A stretch of DNA of 64,000 nucleotides from Siderastrea radians (taxonomy: Eukaryota > Cnidaria > Anthozoa > Scleractinia > Rhizangiidae): positions 17,706,704 to 17,770,703 of the forward strand of contig OZ024892.1 of assembly GCA_964017195.1 (NCBI GenBank), given 5' to 3'. A program made the position numbers and the translations under genes. Under the pieces are notes generated by a model. That model saw only the letters and a list, made by a program, of their open reading frames with translations, searched no databases and was not told where the DNA came from. Each line of letters begins with the position of its first letter. Position 1 is the first letter of the stretch. Shown one piece after another: positions 47,068 to 56,060 of the stretch.

Positions 47068-47610
47068 TTATCCCAAGGACTGGACGCTAACTTTTTTCAA
47101 TGGTTTTGCGTTGTTCTCGAATGCCTTCCAAACGAGCTGTGAGATCACTATCTCCTCGACCGGTTGAAAGAGTGGCTTTGTGGACGGGAATTTTACAGGT
47201 GGACGCTTTGCCTTTCTTGATGGGAGCACTAGTGCTAATGCTTCTTCGTCCTGAAGGAGCGACTTATGGTTGGGGGTGGACGGACTGCCTTTTATCATGC
47301 GTTTCAACCATTGTTCCACAGGACTTGTGAACAAATTTCCTTCCTTTTCCTCTTCCTCCTCTCCAGGTGCTCCACCAGGGGCACCCACCCCCACACCACC
47401 AGGAAATTCACGTATTTGTTTGGTTAACTTGCTCAGTTCTTGACTGAGAGGTTTGGTTTTGGCATTAACGATGGCTGGAGGTATTTTGGGGTCTGCCAAC
47501 AAGACATGATTTTTAGCAGCCAACCTGGCCGCTTTGCTAACCAGAGCATTTTCCGTTAACTCTCCTTTGTAATATTGAGTGAGTTGATCTAAATCCTTTT
47601 GAGGAATCAT
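47068..47610 (-). CDS. Uncharacterised Polinton/adintovirus-like protein, 180 residues
   Basis: An unbroken 180-codon frame. The N-terminal 70 residues (MIPQKDLDQLTQYYKGELTE ..., then AKTKPLSQELSKLTK) resemble an uncharacterised protein often seen beside capsid genes of such elements. The middle is a Gly/Pro then Glu-rich linker (PGGVGVGAPGGAPGEEEEEK) and the end is basic. The role is unknown. The C-terminal third may have drifted. Confidence 0.55.
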   Translation of the reverse strand: MIPQKDLDQLTQYYKGELTENALVSKAARLAAKNHVLLADPKIPPAIVNAKTKPLSQELSKLTKQIREFPGGVGVGAPGGAPGEEEEEKEGNLFTSPVEQWLKRMIKGSPSTPNHKSLLQDEEALALVLPSRKAKRPPVKFPSTKPLFQPVEEIVISQLVWKAFENNAKPLKKVSVQSLG

Positions 47611-48130
47611 TTACACTTCTTCCATCGGCGCTGCCCTCCACACAGAGTTCTCGAGGAGTGACACGTCGTCGGAGGAGTGACACGCGTCACAACATAAACT
47701 CAACAACGTTTGCATATGCTCCTGGCAAAACTTCTCATTTTTATGATTCCAATAATGACAACGCTCTTTCCACTCCTCTCGTTCCCGATTAGCGTCTTGC
47801 AAAAGGGTAACCACGTTTGAAGCTTTAGCGTCAAACACATTGACATAACACGTTGTTGAGACCTTTCCACAGTCCTCTGCCTTTTTGCGAGACGAGCAAC
47901 TGACGACGTTTTTTTTTTAACGGAATGTTGGCGACGACCCAGGTTTCGTAACACCCCTTTATAGGGACGAAGCTGTGCCATGATTGGTGGCATCACGGGA
48001 ATGTTTTTTTTTCCAACAGGTTAAACACGAGTTCACTCACAGCATTTATTTGATCTGCATTGGCATCTTGTAAGAGGTCTTGACGTTTGAAACGATTGGC
48101 TTCTTTTAACACGGACCGTAAAAACGGCTA
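47611..48130 (-). pseudogene. Uncharacterised conserved protein of the virus-like element (frameshifted)
   Basis: The minus strand reads FKRQDLLQDANADQINAVSE (about 48085-48026), then MAQLRPYKGVLRNLGRR and KKKT from about 47981, then shifts frame into NVVTLLQDANREREEW and a Cys/His-containing tail ending MEEV at 47611. The first part resembles a short conserved protein of Polinton/adintovirus elements whose role is unknown; the second may be a separate small coiled-coil protein. At least one frameshift is present (about 47840). Confidence 0.5.
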
Positions 48131-48132
48131 TT

Positions 48133-48352
48133 GACGTTGAAGACGTTTCGTACTGCCCATGGTTTTCGTCGAAAATTGGAAACAGCACCTCCCACACCCA
48201 GAGCTCCTTTCTTTTATGTCGTTTACTCTTACCGAGTTGGACCCCAACTTTAGCAGCTCCTTTCAGCAGAGACCAAAGACTTCCTCCCACATTTACTGTA
48301 CGACGTTTTCTTGTTCTTCTTTTTCTCTTTCTTGTTCTTGTTCTTCTTATTC
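48133..48352 (-). pseudogene. Basic minor-core-like protein
   Basis: An Arg/Lys-rich stretch (RRTRTRKRKRRTRKRR, about 48340-48293) is followed by VNVGGSLWSLLKGAAKVGVQ, the layout of small basic core or membrane-lytic proteins of adenovirus-like capsids. No ATG opens this frame after the upstream stop, so the start cannot be placed. The frame is lost before about 48130, where the conserved part of the next unit begins. Confidence 0.5.
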
Positions 48353-48789
48353 TACGTTTGTATCTTGATCAAAAAACCTTCCAGTCCCTCAAAGGGAATC
48401 TCACGGACATAGGTTCTCGATTCAATCAAGGCTCTCGCATAAGTGGTAGAAGCAAAACGGATTATGGCCACTTTGAAATTGAATCTTTCGAAATCATTGA
48501 ATCTTTTCACCACGGTGCCCACAGCAGTCAAACACGTTACCAAGGTACTGTTTTCCAAAACGGGGCCTGCAATCATTCCGGCAGCCATCAGCAGTAAAGC
48601 CATACTATTGAACAAAGTGTTGTAAAACTTGAAATGATTCAGCATTTTTCGATAACACCACCACTTTTTGTGGTAAAAGGAATACAAAGAATCCATTCTT
48701 TGCAAAAGTTCCGGTTTAAACTTAAAACAATTGACTTCGGACAACGGTCCATTCAGCAAGGACACCCTGAATTTTTCTTTAGGAGGCAT
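48352..48789 (-). CDS. Membrane protein of the virus-like element, 145 residues
   Basis: An intact frame with a central hydrophobic region, NSMALLLMAAGMIAGPVLE (about residues 61-79), followed by another (TLVTCLTAVGTVV). The N-terminus is basic and the C-terminus ends EGLEGFLIKIQT. Similar small membrane proteins recur in Polinton/adintovirus elements of invertebrates; no function is known. It is one of few unbroken genes here. Confidence 0.6.
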   Translation of the reverse strand: MPPKEKFRVSLLNGPLSEVNCFKFKPELLQRMDSLYSFYHKKWWCYRKMLNHFKFYNTLFNSMALLLMAAGMIAGPVLENSTLVTCLTAVGTVVKRFNDFERFNFKVAIIRFASTTYARALIESRTYVREIPFEGLEGFLIKIQT

Positions 48790-48796
48790 TTCTTTT

Positions 48797-49640
48797 TCAA
48801 AAGGAATACCGCGACGAATTGCTCTGCACGGTGGGACGTCCTCCTTCTTTATAGCTGGTCACGATGCTGTTGGTGGTCGTGATATTAGCAATCTGTCGTC
48901 CCGCAGCAATTTGTTGTTGATCTAGCAACAACATCCGTAATCGACGTTGTAAATCGGCTTGGTTCAAAGTCGTAGGTGACCCTCGAGGTGTTACTTGTTG
49001 AGAGGAACTGGGTCGTGACCAAGGTAATGTGGGGGACGGTTGAGGACGGCGGGGGCGACCTCGTCCTCGTCCAGGACGTCCACGCGGGGTACTGGTTCTT
49101 CCCGGTCCTCCTCCAGGGGACAATATGGGACTGCCCCGATGTACGTGCTCCTGAAGAGGCGCGGGGACTCCTTCGATGAATGACATGAGACATGAGAGGG
49201 TTCGTGCTCCGGTAGAAGGGTTTGGAAGCAGGGATGCCTACACCTGCCGGGGACACAGCACCGCCAACGCCAGGAGGGATGGGAGGGACTCCAAATAACG
49301 GGTCATGTCTTCCACAGTCAATTGTTCCCAGGCTTGGTCAATCAGGGACTGGTCCTCGGTGTTTAAACTGTCTTGAATGGTTCCGGGTGACACACGGTTG
49401 GTGGTCGAGGAGCCTACCCCCGCAGGTGAAACGGTTGCGTAAGTTTGCAGAGGACGTCGGGATCCATCATCATCTGCCATGCTCGATCTTCTAACGTCCA
49501 CACCAGTTCACGAAAACACGTTTCGTTGTATCGTTCAATGAGACGTTGAATGGATTTTTCACGCCTTTGTTAAACCAAATTATATACCACTCGCATGGCA
49601 CCGAGATCCATGAGATCCAAAGGCATGCTCTGAAAATAAT
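48797..49640 (-). pseudogene. Pro/Arg-rich uncharacterised protein (frameshifted)
   Basis: Frames follow one another: MPLDLMDLGAMRVVYNL (about 49626-49576) then a stop, NETCFRELVWTLEDRAW (about 49530), DGSRRPLQTYATVSPAGVGS and EDMTRYLESLP (49501-49290), then an open part from 49186 that is rich in Gly/Pro/Arg (GRPGRGRGRPRRPQPSP) and ends with a Thr/Ser-rich tail. At least one stop and one frameshift. It lies between the ATPase and the membrane protein; the role is unknown. Confidence 0.45.
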
Positions 49641-49788
49641 CACCCAAGATCTTTTCCAAACAAACCCAACACCAACGGGGAGGAAATCCCTGCAACCTTC
49701 TACTTTTTTCTCTCGTGGCCATCCCGTGTTTGGTCGCGACGCTTTTGATAATAACGCGTCCATCCCTCGTGTTTTAAGAGGACTCAAC

Positions 49789-50422
49789 AAACGTTCTTGA
49801 TCGGTGGAGGCAGGATGTAAGTCCAAGACCAAAAACCCATAAGAGCGCGTGGTGGCATGATGAAAGGTTTCCAAACTGTCCTTCCACGTGGCAGAAAACG
49901 ATTGAAGGAGAACATTACGTACTCCCAGTTGATCCCGAGGGTTCTTGAACGCCACGATGTAATGGGCATTGCGGAAAATGCCAGTGTCTTGGCACAAGTA
50001 GGTGACCGTGACGTTTTAATGTGAACGTTTGCTAAATAAATCCAACACGCGCTTATCGTTGCTCCCTTCGTCCATCAAATCATCCAACACCAAAACCCCT
50101 CACCCTTGAGGAAACCATTGGACCAGGGCTTGGTGATCGGGAATACCTTCGTGAAACGTGACACCACGATCTTGCATAGGTTGAAATCGGTCTTGCCAAG
50201 CTCCATAACAGTAATGCACTTGTGTGGGAGGGGTTGAAACAACTGTGGGTTCTCTAACAAGAGTTTTTCCGTAAAAGCGGTTTTCCCACACCCCAAAGGA
50301 CCCACCACCAAAATACTGGGCAAACGATTACAAGCCTCCGTGCCATAAAAATAACGTTTTAATTGCGGATCATCTCACACTAAATAAACCAACCGTACAT
50401 TGTTTAAAGCAACTTGTTCCAT
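49789..50422 (-). pseudogene. A32/FtsK-type DNA-packaging ATPase (broken)
   Basis: The start ATG is at 50422. Walker A GPLGCGKT is at about 50302-50279 and Walker B VLVLDDLMDE at about 50095-50066. The downstream FRNAHYIVAFKNPRDQ and ATTRSYGFLVLDLHP (about 49970-49810) fit the packaging ATPases of Polintons and adintoviruses, which pump DNA into the capsid. Breaks: a stop near 50380, a frame change after the Walker A region, and a stop just after Walker B (near 50015). The frame continues open to 49491, but that part looks out of frame. Confidence 0.85.
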
Positions 50423-50432
50423 CTTTTCTTCT

Positions 50433-51040
50433 TTAATGCTGATAGATGTCGTACAACACCGCTCCGTTTGAGTCGTTCTCCAGCAGGTTCTCAAAGTCTC
50501 CATACACGAGCACGGTTATATTGGTGTTGGGAGCTGCTCCAAATTCCAGGATCAGTTGGAAGTCTCCAGTTTACTTGGGGTTTAGACTTTTACTGTCAAC
50601 ACATCCATTAGCTACATTGTCAAACATAAACAGAGTACAATTTTTGGCTCGCCCCCAATCTCCTCGCTGCACTATTTCTCCTTGCTTTTTGCACCAGGCC
50701 CACTCGCTTAAAGAAACCGAAAGTACTCCAGTTTACCTCGGTCTCCACTGTCATGAACCAACTCTAGGGTTTCATAAGGGTATTCTTCTCCTCTCACAAT
50801 CTGCCAAATGGAACACAGTCCAACTTTCTGGAAGCAGAAGGGGTTTCGGGTCACATCTACATTAAAAGCTCAACTGTCCAACATCCCCACAATCAAACGG
50901 TCAAGAACTTTGTGTTGAAACAGGTTGACAAGTTCAAAGCGGGTGAGATTGCCTTCCATGTTGAAGGTTCGGATTTCACTGGTTGCACTGATTGCATTTC
51001 TCCGGGTTTTCTACCCACGTTGGGAACGGTTTGGTCCCAT
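50433..51040 (-). pseudogene. Major capsid protein, C-terminal part only
   Basis: The stop is at 50433-50435. Recognisable blocks are FELVNLFQHKVLDRLIVGML (about 50935-50878), WQIVRGEEYPYETLEL (about 50805-50757), CTLFMFDNVANGCVDS (about 50640) and FGAAPNTNITVLVYGDFENL (about 50545-50485). This is the end of a double-jelly-roll-type capsid protein of the Polinton/adintovirus group. It has internal stops and frame changes. The N-terminal half is not found; the sequence joins directly onto the penton-like gene, suggesting a deletion. Confidence 0.75.
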
Positions 51041-51998
51041 GAGGTTGACAAAATGTACCAATCTTTGACCACGGGCAGATATTGAATGTGTAACGGCCCA
51101 AAGTGAGTTCTCTCTTTACCTTGATACTTGATTTCTCTCAATAGACAGGTGACGCGATTACCCACCATGCTACTGGTTCCCACATTACAATACACGTGTA
51201 AGGGACGGGTGGAGGCGAATTCCGTGGAGGGACGAAACTTGTCGTTTAAATTGACAAAACGCCAGTTGCACGACAGGCTCAATTCCAAATACCCTTCCTC
51301 CACAGTCCAAAACGCATGTTCGTTGTCAGCATCCAAGACATCACTGGGATGGGGAATGTTATCTGACCTGAATTCTTGCCATAAATTAGGTCCTAGTCGA
51401 AACGTGCCAGGGCTCGGTTCTTCGATCCATCTCATTTTAGTGCTAGGGTTTGACCCCACAACACGCGTGCCACTTGTCTTTGACAATCCACATTGGCTGC
51501 CTTCAACAACAAATACCCTCGAGACGTCCATTCAAACAAAGTGTATAACTTGGTCCCATTGTCGTCAGCCCATTTGTTTTTGGGTTTGGTTCGATTGGCT
51601 CGCTCTTAGTTGTAGTGATGAATCATTTTTGAAAAAAAAAAATGGTATCCCGTGGATAAAGACAAACTTTCTTTTATGTCTTGACCCAAATCGTCAGTTC
51701 GCGACGTTGGTGCCACCAGTGATCATTACCTTGGTCATCTTAGTCATACACGATCATACACTCGTTCGTGCCATCGCACGTAAAGCAGAGGATCCTTTAC
51801 GTTGACAATTTATTCCCCCACGGTAGGGATGGTGGGTAGCGACAAACTGACCATGCCCACATGCCATCCCCGCCCCACAAATCGAAGGGTTTGAGGCAAT
51901 CGGTTTTTGAAATGGTGGGGGCGGTTGTGAGGAAACTCGCGCGTACTGGCATGACTCATCAAGGTCACGTAAAACGAGAATGGGGACGAAAACGTCAT
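51040..51998 (-). pseudogene. Penton-like minor capsid protein (broken)
   Basis: The start is at 51998 with MTFSSPFSFYVTLMSHAS, the usual N-terminus of the single-jelly-roll vertex protein of these elements (FYVTL ... F ... L ... W-x-VGM). The C-terminal part is at 51531-51080 with FASTRPLHVYCNVG, NRVTCLLREI and FGPLHIQYLP, diagnostic for this family. Stops and a frame change lie near 51800-51530. The ATG overlaps the TGA of the upstream chromodomain-like frame (ATGA). Confidence 0.8.
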
Positions 51999-51999
51999 G

Positions 52000-52412
52000 C
52001 TTTTTTCAATGATATCACGTCTTGACTGGAAATCCAGCTGTTGTACTTGTCAGGCCACCCATGGTAACGAGAGAGCCACTGCTCTGAGAGCGTTGTCTCT
52101 CTTTTTTCCTTTCTAGGTGCCATACGTTTCAACAGTGCTCCAACAGGGTTTGTGTGGTGGGTACGGTGTTGGGATGCGCCTTTTCAAAGGTGCGATACCA
52201 TCGTAATGCTTGGGGGTATTTTTTTCAACCACAACACAAACATGGGTCTCTTCAAACACCTCCAAGGGATGAGTGTCTTCAGGACATTGGGTAGGAATGG
52301 GTACCTTTTCCCCTTCTTGGTGTTCGTACAAAAAGCACAAAGGGTTTTGATGACACTTCCATTAAATAAGACTTCCATAAACAATCCCACTAATAACACA
52401 CAACAGTCTGCA
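52000..52412 (-). pseudogene. Chromodomain-like fragment, possible integrase C-terminus
   Basis: Near 52090-52007 the minus strand encodes SEQWLSRYHGWPDKYNSWIS, a chromodomain-like W-L-x-R-Y-x-G-W-P ... N-S-W pattern typical of C-termini of retroviral-type integrases of Polintons. Upstream frames (to about 52412) are short and broken. A minus-strand TATAAAAAG lies at 52456-52464, about 45 bp before an ATG at 52412. No zinc-binding or DDE catalytic segment was found, so an integrase identity is tentative; a small stand-alone protein is the alternative. Confidence 0.5.
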
Positions 52413-52455
52413 TGGTTTCAAACTTAAAAGGAACTTTTATTTTCAAGACAACACT

Positions 52456-52464
52456 CTTTTTATA
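52456..52464 (-). promoter_or_regulatory. TATA box of the 52412 frame
   Basis: TATAAAAAG on the minus strand, about 45 bp upstream of the ATG near 52412, in an A/T-rich setting. Confidence 0.4.
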
Positions 52465-52689
52465 ACAACAAGTCGAAAAAAAAAGAGAAAAGAGAGTGCG
52501 TATTTGTAAAAATGTCGGCGCCCCGACCGAAAACCCTCTTTTTCACGGACCTGTTTTCTAAAAAAAAGAGTTTCTTTCTTACATTGTTCGAAATAAACCG
52601 TCCTTGGGCAAACCAGTACGATCATCATAGGCTACAGCCTCTAGGCGTTTCTGCTAGTTTGGTACACTGTCACTGTTCTTGGGTGGAGG

Positions 52690-53485
52690 TGGTGCCGGTG
52701 TCACCAAGACCTCTTCACGACTCTTGAGTTGCTGGATTTCTTGCAGCAGTTGCTTTTTATAGTCCGCCAGGGGACGACCTCGCTCCACATCCTCTCGTTT
52801 CACTCAGGGTGATGGGGGTGGTGGACCTGGTATGTCATAACCACGAAGCGGGTATCCATTGGCATCACGGGTAGCTTGGGGGTGATCTGATTTTTCTTCC
52901 TTGTTTTGCAACTACTTTCTATACTTTTGGACTAAAGGTTTGTCGGCCCACCGAAAGAAGTTACACTTTCTCTCAGAACAGGTCAAAAAAAGCCGTCTGA
53001 GGTTCTCTGTTGAAGCACAGCTGGTTCACGGCAGAAGCACACGCCTACATGAAGTTGACGATACACCTCCCTCATATAGGAAATGACCTTCTCCTTAGCA
53101 CAAAACAGCAAACAGCGAAACTTGGGAACATTTGACATACTCCTACCCATTTTGGGACACGCGCTCCTCCAGACGAACACGATGGTGAGGGTAAACCAAG
53201 TAGTCCTCAGTTGGAAAATGGAGGGCTATGAAACATGGTGGCCAGCCTCACCATTCTTTTAAAAGGTTCATTGTCATCCTCAGGTAGAGGAGGATGACGA
53301 GGAGGAGTTTTTGTGGCTTGGTCCATCACGTTCAACTCATTCATAAGCTCTTGTACAGCTTCCTTGGTTTCCTCATCATTCGGGCGAGGGTAAGACACTG
53401 CCTCTTGCACCACCTCTACGGTCTTGTCACGGCAATGTGGGTTGTTAGGGTTTGGGATGTAATCGTGGCACTCTTTTTTCATCAT
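52690..53485 (-). pseudogene. GRF zinc-finger protein of the virus-like element (broken)
   Basis: The order on the minus strand is: 53485-53207 open, acidic, beginning MMKKECHDYIPNPNNPHCRD; 53180-53000 with SYMREVYRQLHVGVCFCREP; then, after a frame change in an A/T-run, CSERKCNFFRWADKPLVQKY (about 52980-52920). The last two form a GRF-type zinc finger (C-x-C ... C ... C-x-x-FF-x-W), a nucleic-acid-binding fold. A basic coiled tail (ADYKKQLLQEIQQLKSREEV) ends near 52690. The 5' part of the gene may be the frame at 54888-54650, now separated by a LINE. Confidence 0.6.
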
Positions 53486-54650
53486 TTTTTTTAAATATTT
53501 ATTTGTTTTATTCCATTACACAACAAGGCTTTACAAATATCTACAAAAATATCTTTTACACGTAAATACACAAATAGACAAAAATACATAAGACAGAAAC
53601 TAGAAGAAAATAAATGATAAGGAAAAAAGAAATTAGGAAGAGAAAAAAGGGGGGAAGACGTTGCGTAATGCTTTTCATTAGACACTGTATATATTGCCTT
53701 ATGCTCTTGTTTAAAGCGAGAGAGCTTGGGGTCACGTTCGACCAGAAAAACAAGTTAAAAAAATACCTACAGGAAGGGGGACAAAAGGTCCATTTTTTCA
53801 ATTCCAATTTATTTGGGTGGCCTGCTGTTTCTATTTCAAAGTTTCTTTTGAGAATTTACTTAAAATTGATCCAACTTATAATTTTCCCCTTCACTTTGCA
53901 ACACCATACAAAGAACCTTGCTTGCAGGAGACAATAGTTAATTTGTAGCTTCAAGTTCGATGTATCTGGCCTCAGGCCCAGAGCCGTCGTTTTCTCTAGA
54001 ATGTAAGACTCCTGAACAACTTTACATTCTTTCAGCAAAGCCACAACCTTAGATCAAAAACATTGGGTTTCATTGCAGTCCCAAAAGAGATGAGTAAGTG
54101 TTTCAAGTTCAACACTGCAAAAAAAAGCAATTGCCGCTTTCCTTTAAGCCAATTTTTCGCAAGAAGGAATTTGTGGGAATTCTCCGATGTAAAAGCTTAA
54201 ATTGAAACTCAATCAACCTTGAACTATTAGTACACTGGCGGGTTAACAGATAAGCTGCTTTCCAATTTATCTCGGTACAATTACAATCCAACATCCATTT
54301 TTCTTGACTCTTGGCAGGTAAAGATCCCTTTTTTTCTACAAGGACCTTGTATACGAGTTGACTTGCTTTTTTCGCGTTTTCTAGCTTAGAAGTCATTGGT
54401 TTGTGCCTCATCGATTCCGTTGGGTTATTTCCCAGAGACTTTTTCACTATTTTAAACATAGAAATAACGCCACAATAGGTAAGAGGGCACGGCGTGAATT
54501 TAAATTTTGCCTTAAATTCTTGATACGAGAGAAAGGAGTAATCGTCTTTTAGCAAATCCCTGACTTGATTAATGCCACTCCTAGACCAGTCAGAATAGAA
54601 AAGAGTCTTTTGGGCGATTTTAAACACCGAGTTAAACCAAAGAGTTTCTA
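53485..54650 (-). mobile_element. 5'-truncated LINE (L1/Tx1-like) inserted in the virus-like element
   Basis: The minus strand encodes the C-terminal part of a LINE reverse transcriptase: TLFYSDWSRSGINQVRDLL (about 54610-54555), KSQEKWMLDCNCTEINWKAA (about 54312-54250), RLIEFQFKLLHRRIPTNSFL (about 54215-54150). The 3' end is an A-run of eight at 53485-53492 after AATAAATATTT. Viral-type coding resumes right after the A-run. No clear target duplication was seen. Confidence 0.75.
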
Positions 54651-54888
54651 CTACCACGGCAGGATCGTCGTGATCAGGCATTTCACCCACACATACCATC
54701 CCATTTTTCTTAATCGCATCCAATCCAATGGGTGCCATATTTGGAATCACGAGGGCTTCATTCTTCTCTTTTTCCTTCGTTTTCTTCCTGGTAGGGTTAG
54801 TGCCTTTGGCAGTACTAGGTTTTCTCTTCCGATTAGGGTTTGGGTAACGAGCTGTAGAGACATTGCCATACTCAAGCGTCGTAGACAT
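54109..54888 (-). CDS. Fusion frame: virus-like N-terminus joined to LINE RT remnant
   Basis: A single 259-codon frame. Residues 1 to about 78 (MSTTLEYGNVSTARYPNPNR ..., Lys-rich KKTKEKEKNE) belong to the virus-like element and start 38 bp after a TATA box; the remainder is LINE ORF2 sequence. No stop or frameshift occurs across the junction (about 54650). Whether the fused product exists is unknown. The N-terminal piece is probably the start of the gene continued at 53485. Confidence 0.6.
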   Translation of the reverse strand: MSTTLEYGNVSTARYPNPNRKRKPSTAKGTNPTRKKTKEKEKNEALVIPNMAPIGLDAIKKNGMVCVGEMPDHDDPAVVVETLWFNSVFKIAQKTLFYSDWSRSGINQVRDLLKDDYSFLSYQEFKAKFKFTPCPLTYCGVISMFKIVKKSLGNNPTESMRHKPMTSKLENAKKASQLVYKVLVEKKGSLPAKSQEKWMLDCNCTEINWKAAYLLTRQCTNSSRLIEFQFKLLHRRIPTNSFLRKIGLKESGNCFFLQC

Positions 54889-54925
54889 CCTTGCTCAATG
54901 TGAAGAAATGAGAACCAACGCTTCG

Positions 54926-55150
54926 CTTTTTATACTCTTTGAACACTTTCTTATTGGTTCATTTTAACATCACGTGATGACCAAATAAGGTTATGTATTC
55001 CATGATTAGTCAGGTCACCTTTACTCCGGTTGGTCAGCTTTCGAATCACGTGATGACCAAAAAAGGTCAAGTCTTTCCGGATTGAACAGCTTTTACTGAG
55101 CTCTCGCCTATTTAAGTCGGACCCTTGGTTCACTTTTTTCATTCAGTCCC
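54926..55150. promoter_or_regulatory. Divergent promoter 2 of the virus-like element
   Basis: A minus-strand TATAAAAAG (54926-54934) serves the 54888 start, and a plus-strand TATTTAA (55109-55115) lies 36 bp before the ATG at 55151. Between them ATCACGTGATGACCAAATAA (about 54970) is repeated as ATCACGTGATGACCAAAAAA (about 55046), each followed by GGT. The CACGTG core is palindromic. Confidence 0.6.
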
Positions 55151-55495
55151 ATGGACTACTACAAGGATTTGAAGCGTGTAGACTTTGCCACAGACAAGTA
55201 TTATTTCTCTAGCGTGTCAATTGGGGTCTCGAGCGTGTCAATAGGGACCCGACACAGGCTACATTTTTTCCTGAGGAATGGCCCCCTCCAACATCAACAT
55301 GATTGGAGCAGAAGAAAACATGCAATTTTCCATTGGAAACGGTCATGTTTAATATTTTTTCGTGGTCTTGAACGTGAAACGCTCTATGCGTACAAAATCT
55401 GCTGTGCATATTGTCATGCAATGCCCCTGTCAATCTGGGAACCGTCGCCCCATTTCCCTCATGTCCGTGACATCACATTTGTTTTTATCACATAA
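55151..55495 (+). CDS. Hypothetical protein after divergent promoter 2
   Basis: A 114-codon frame starting MDYYKDLKRVDFATDKYYF, positioned 36 bp downstream of a TATA-like box. The start region looks plausible; after about residue 30 composition changes and a second frame (55362-55571) is also open, so a frameshift is likely. No family recognised. It is the last candidate gene of the virus-like element. Confidence 0.35.
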   Translation: MDYYKDLKRVDFATDKYYFSSVSIGVSSVSIGTRHRLHFFLRNGPLQHQHDWSRRKHAIFHWKRSCLIFFRGLERETLYAYKICCAYCHAMPLSIWEPSPHFPHVRDITFVFIT

Positions 55496-55571
55496 AAAGC
55501 CTAAAGTCAAACCGTGCTTTGCTCTCTTAAAAATTACGCTAGCAAGTGAGGTGAACACGAAAGAATTGTAG

Positions 55572-56050
55572 GGTACACACAAACCCTTTGCGTACTTTAT
55601 AACAGAACAAGGCACGGTTTAGGTTTAGGCTTCAATCGCAAGAAAAAAAGTTTTATTCATAGCTTGCAAGCGCGCTCAAGAACAGTTTTACTTAGCTTGC
55701 AACAGTCGTGACTACATAATAAGACAGTGTTTTGTTTTGCAAGTTGTTTCGTAAGTCTTCTTATTAATTTTGTGGTAGAGCTATAATTTTAATCGTGAAA
55801 TATCTGGTTTGCGAAAGAAAGTGAAATCTGTAACGATCTTAAAACTGCACGCGTACAAAATATGGGGTAATTTCCGCGTGATGTGTACTCTCATTAAGGC
55901 ACGCTAAATTTCAATTATAACATACGTTAGCTATGCTATAAAACAACTTAGTTAATCCAACTGTAATATTTGTTTTCGTATCAATATCGCATTCTCGTTG
56001 ATAGAATGGACGCCGATATTATTATAATTATTTTTCCATTAAAAAATGAA
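55572..56050. other. No feature seen
   Basis: AT-rich DNA between the virus-like element and the foldback element. No inverted terminal repeat marking the end of the virus-like element was found. Confidence 0.4.
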
Positions 56051-56060
56051 TTTAAACAAA

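Noticed and set aside
51128..51805. 225-codon plus-strand frame opposite the penton-like gene
   Set aside because: Antisense shadow; the minus strand carries the capsid-family blocks.
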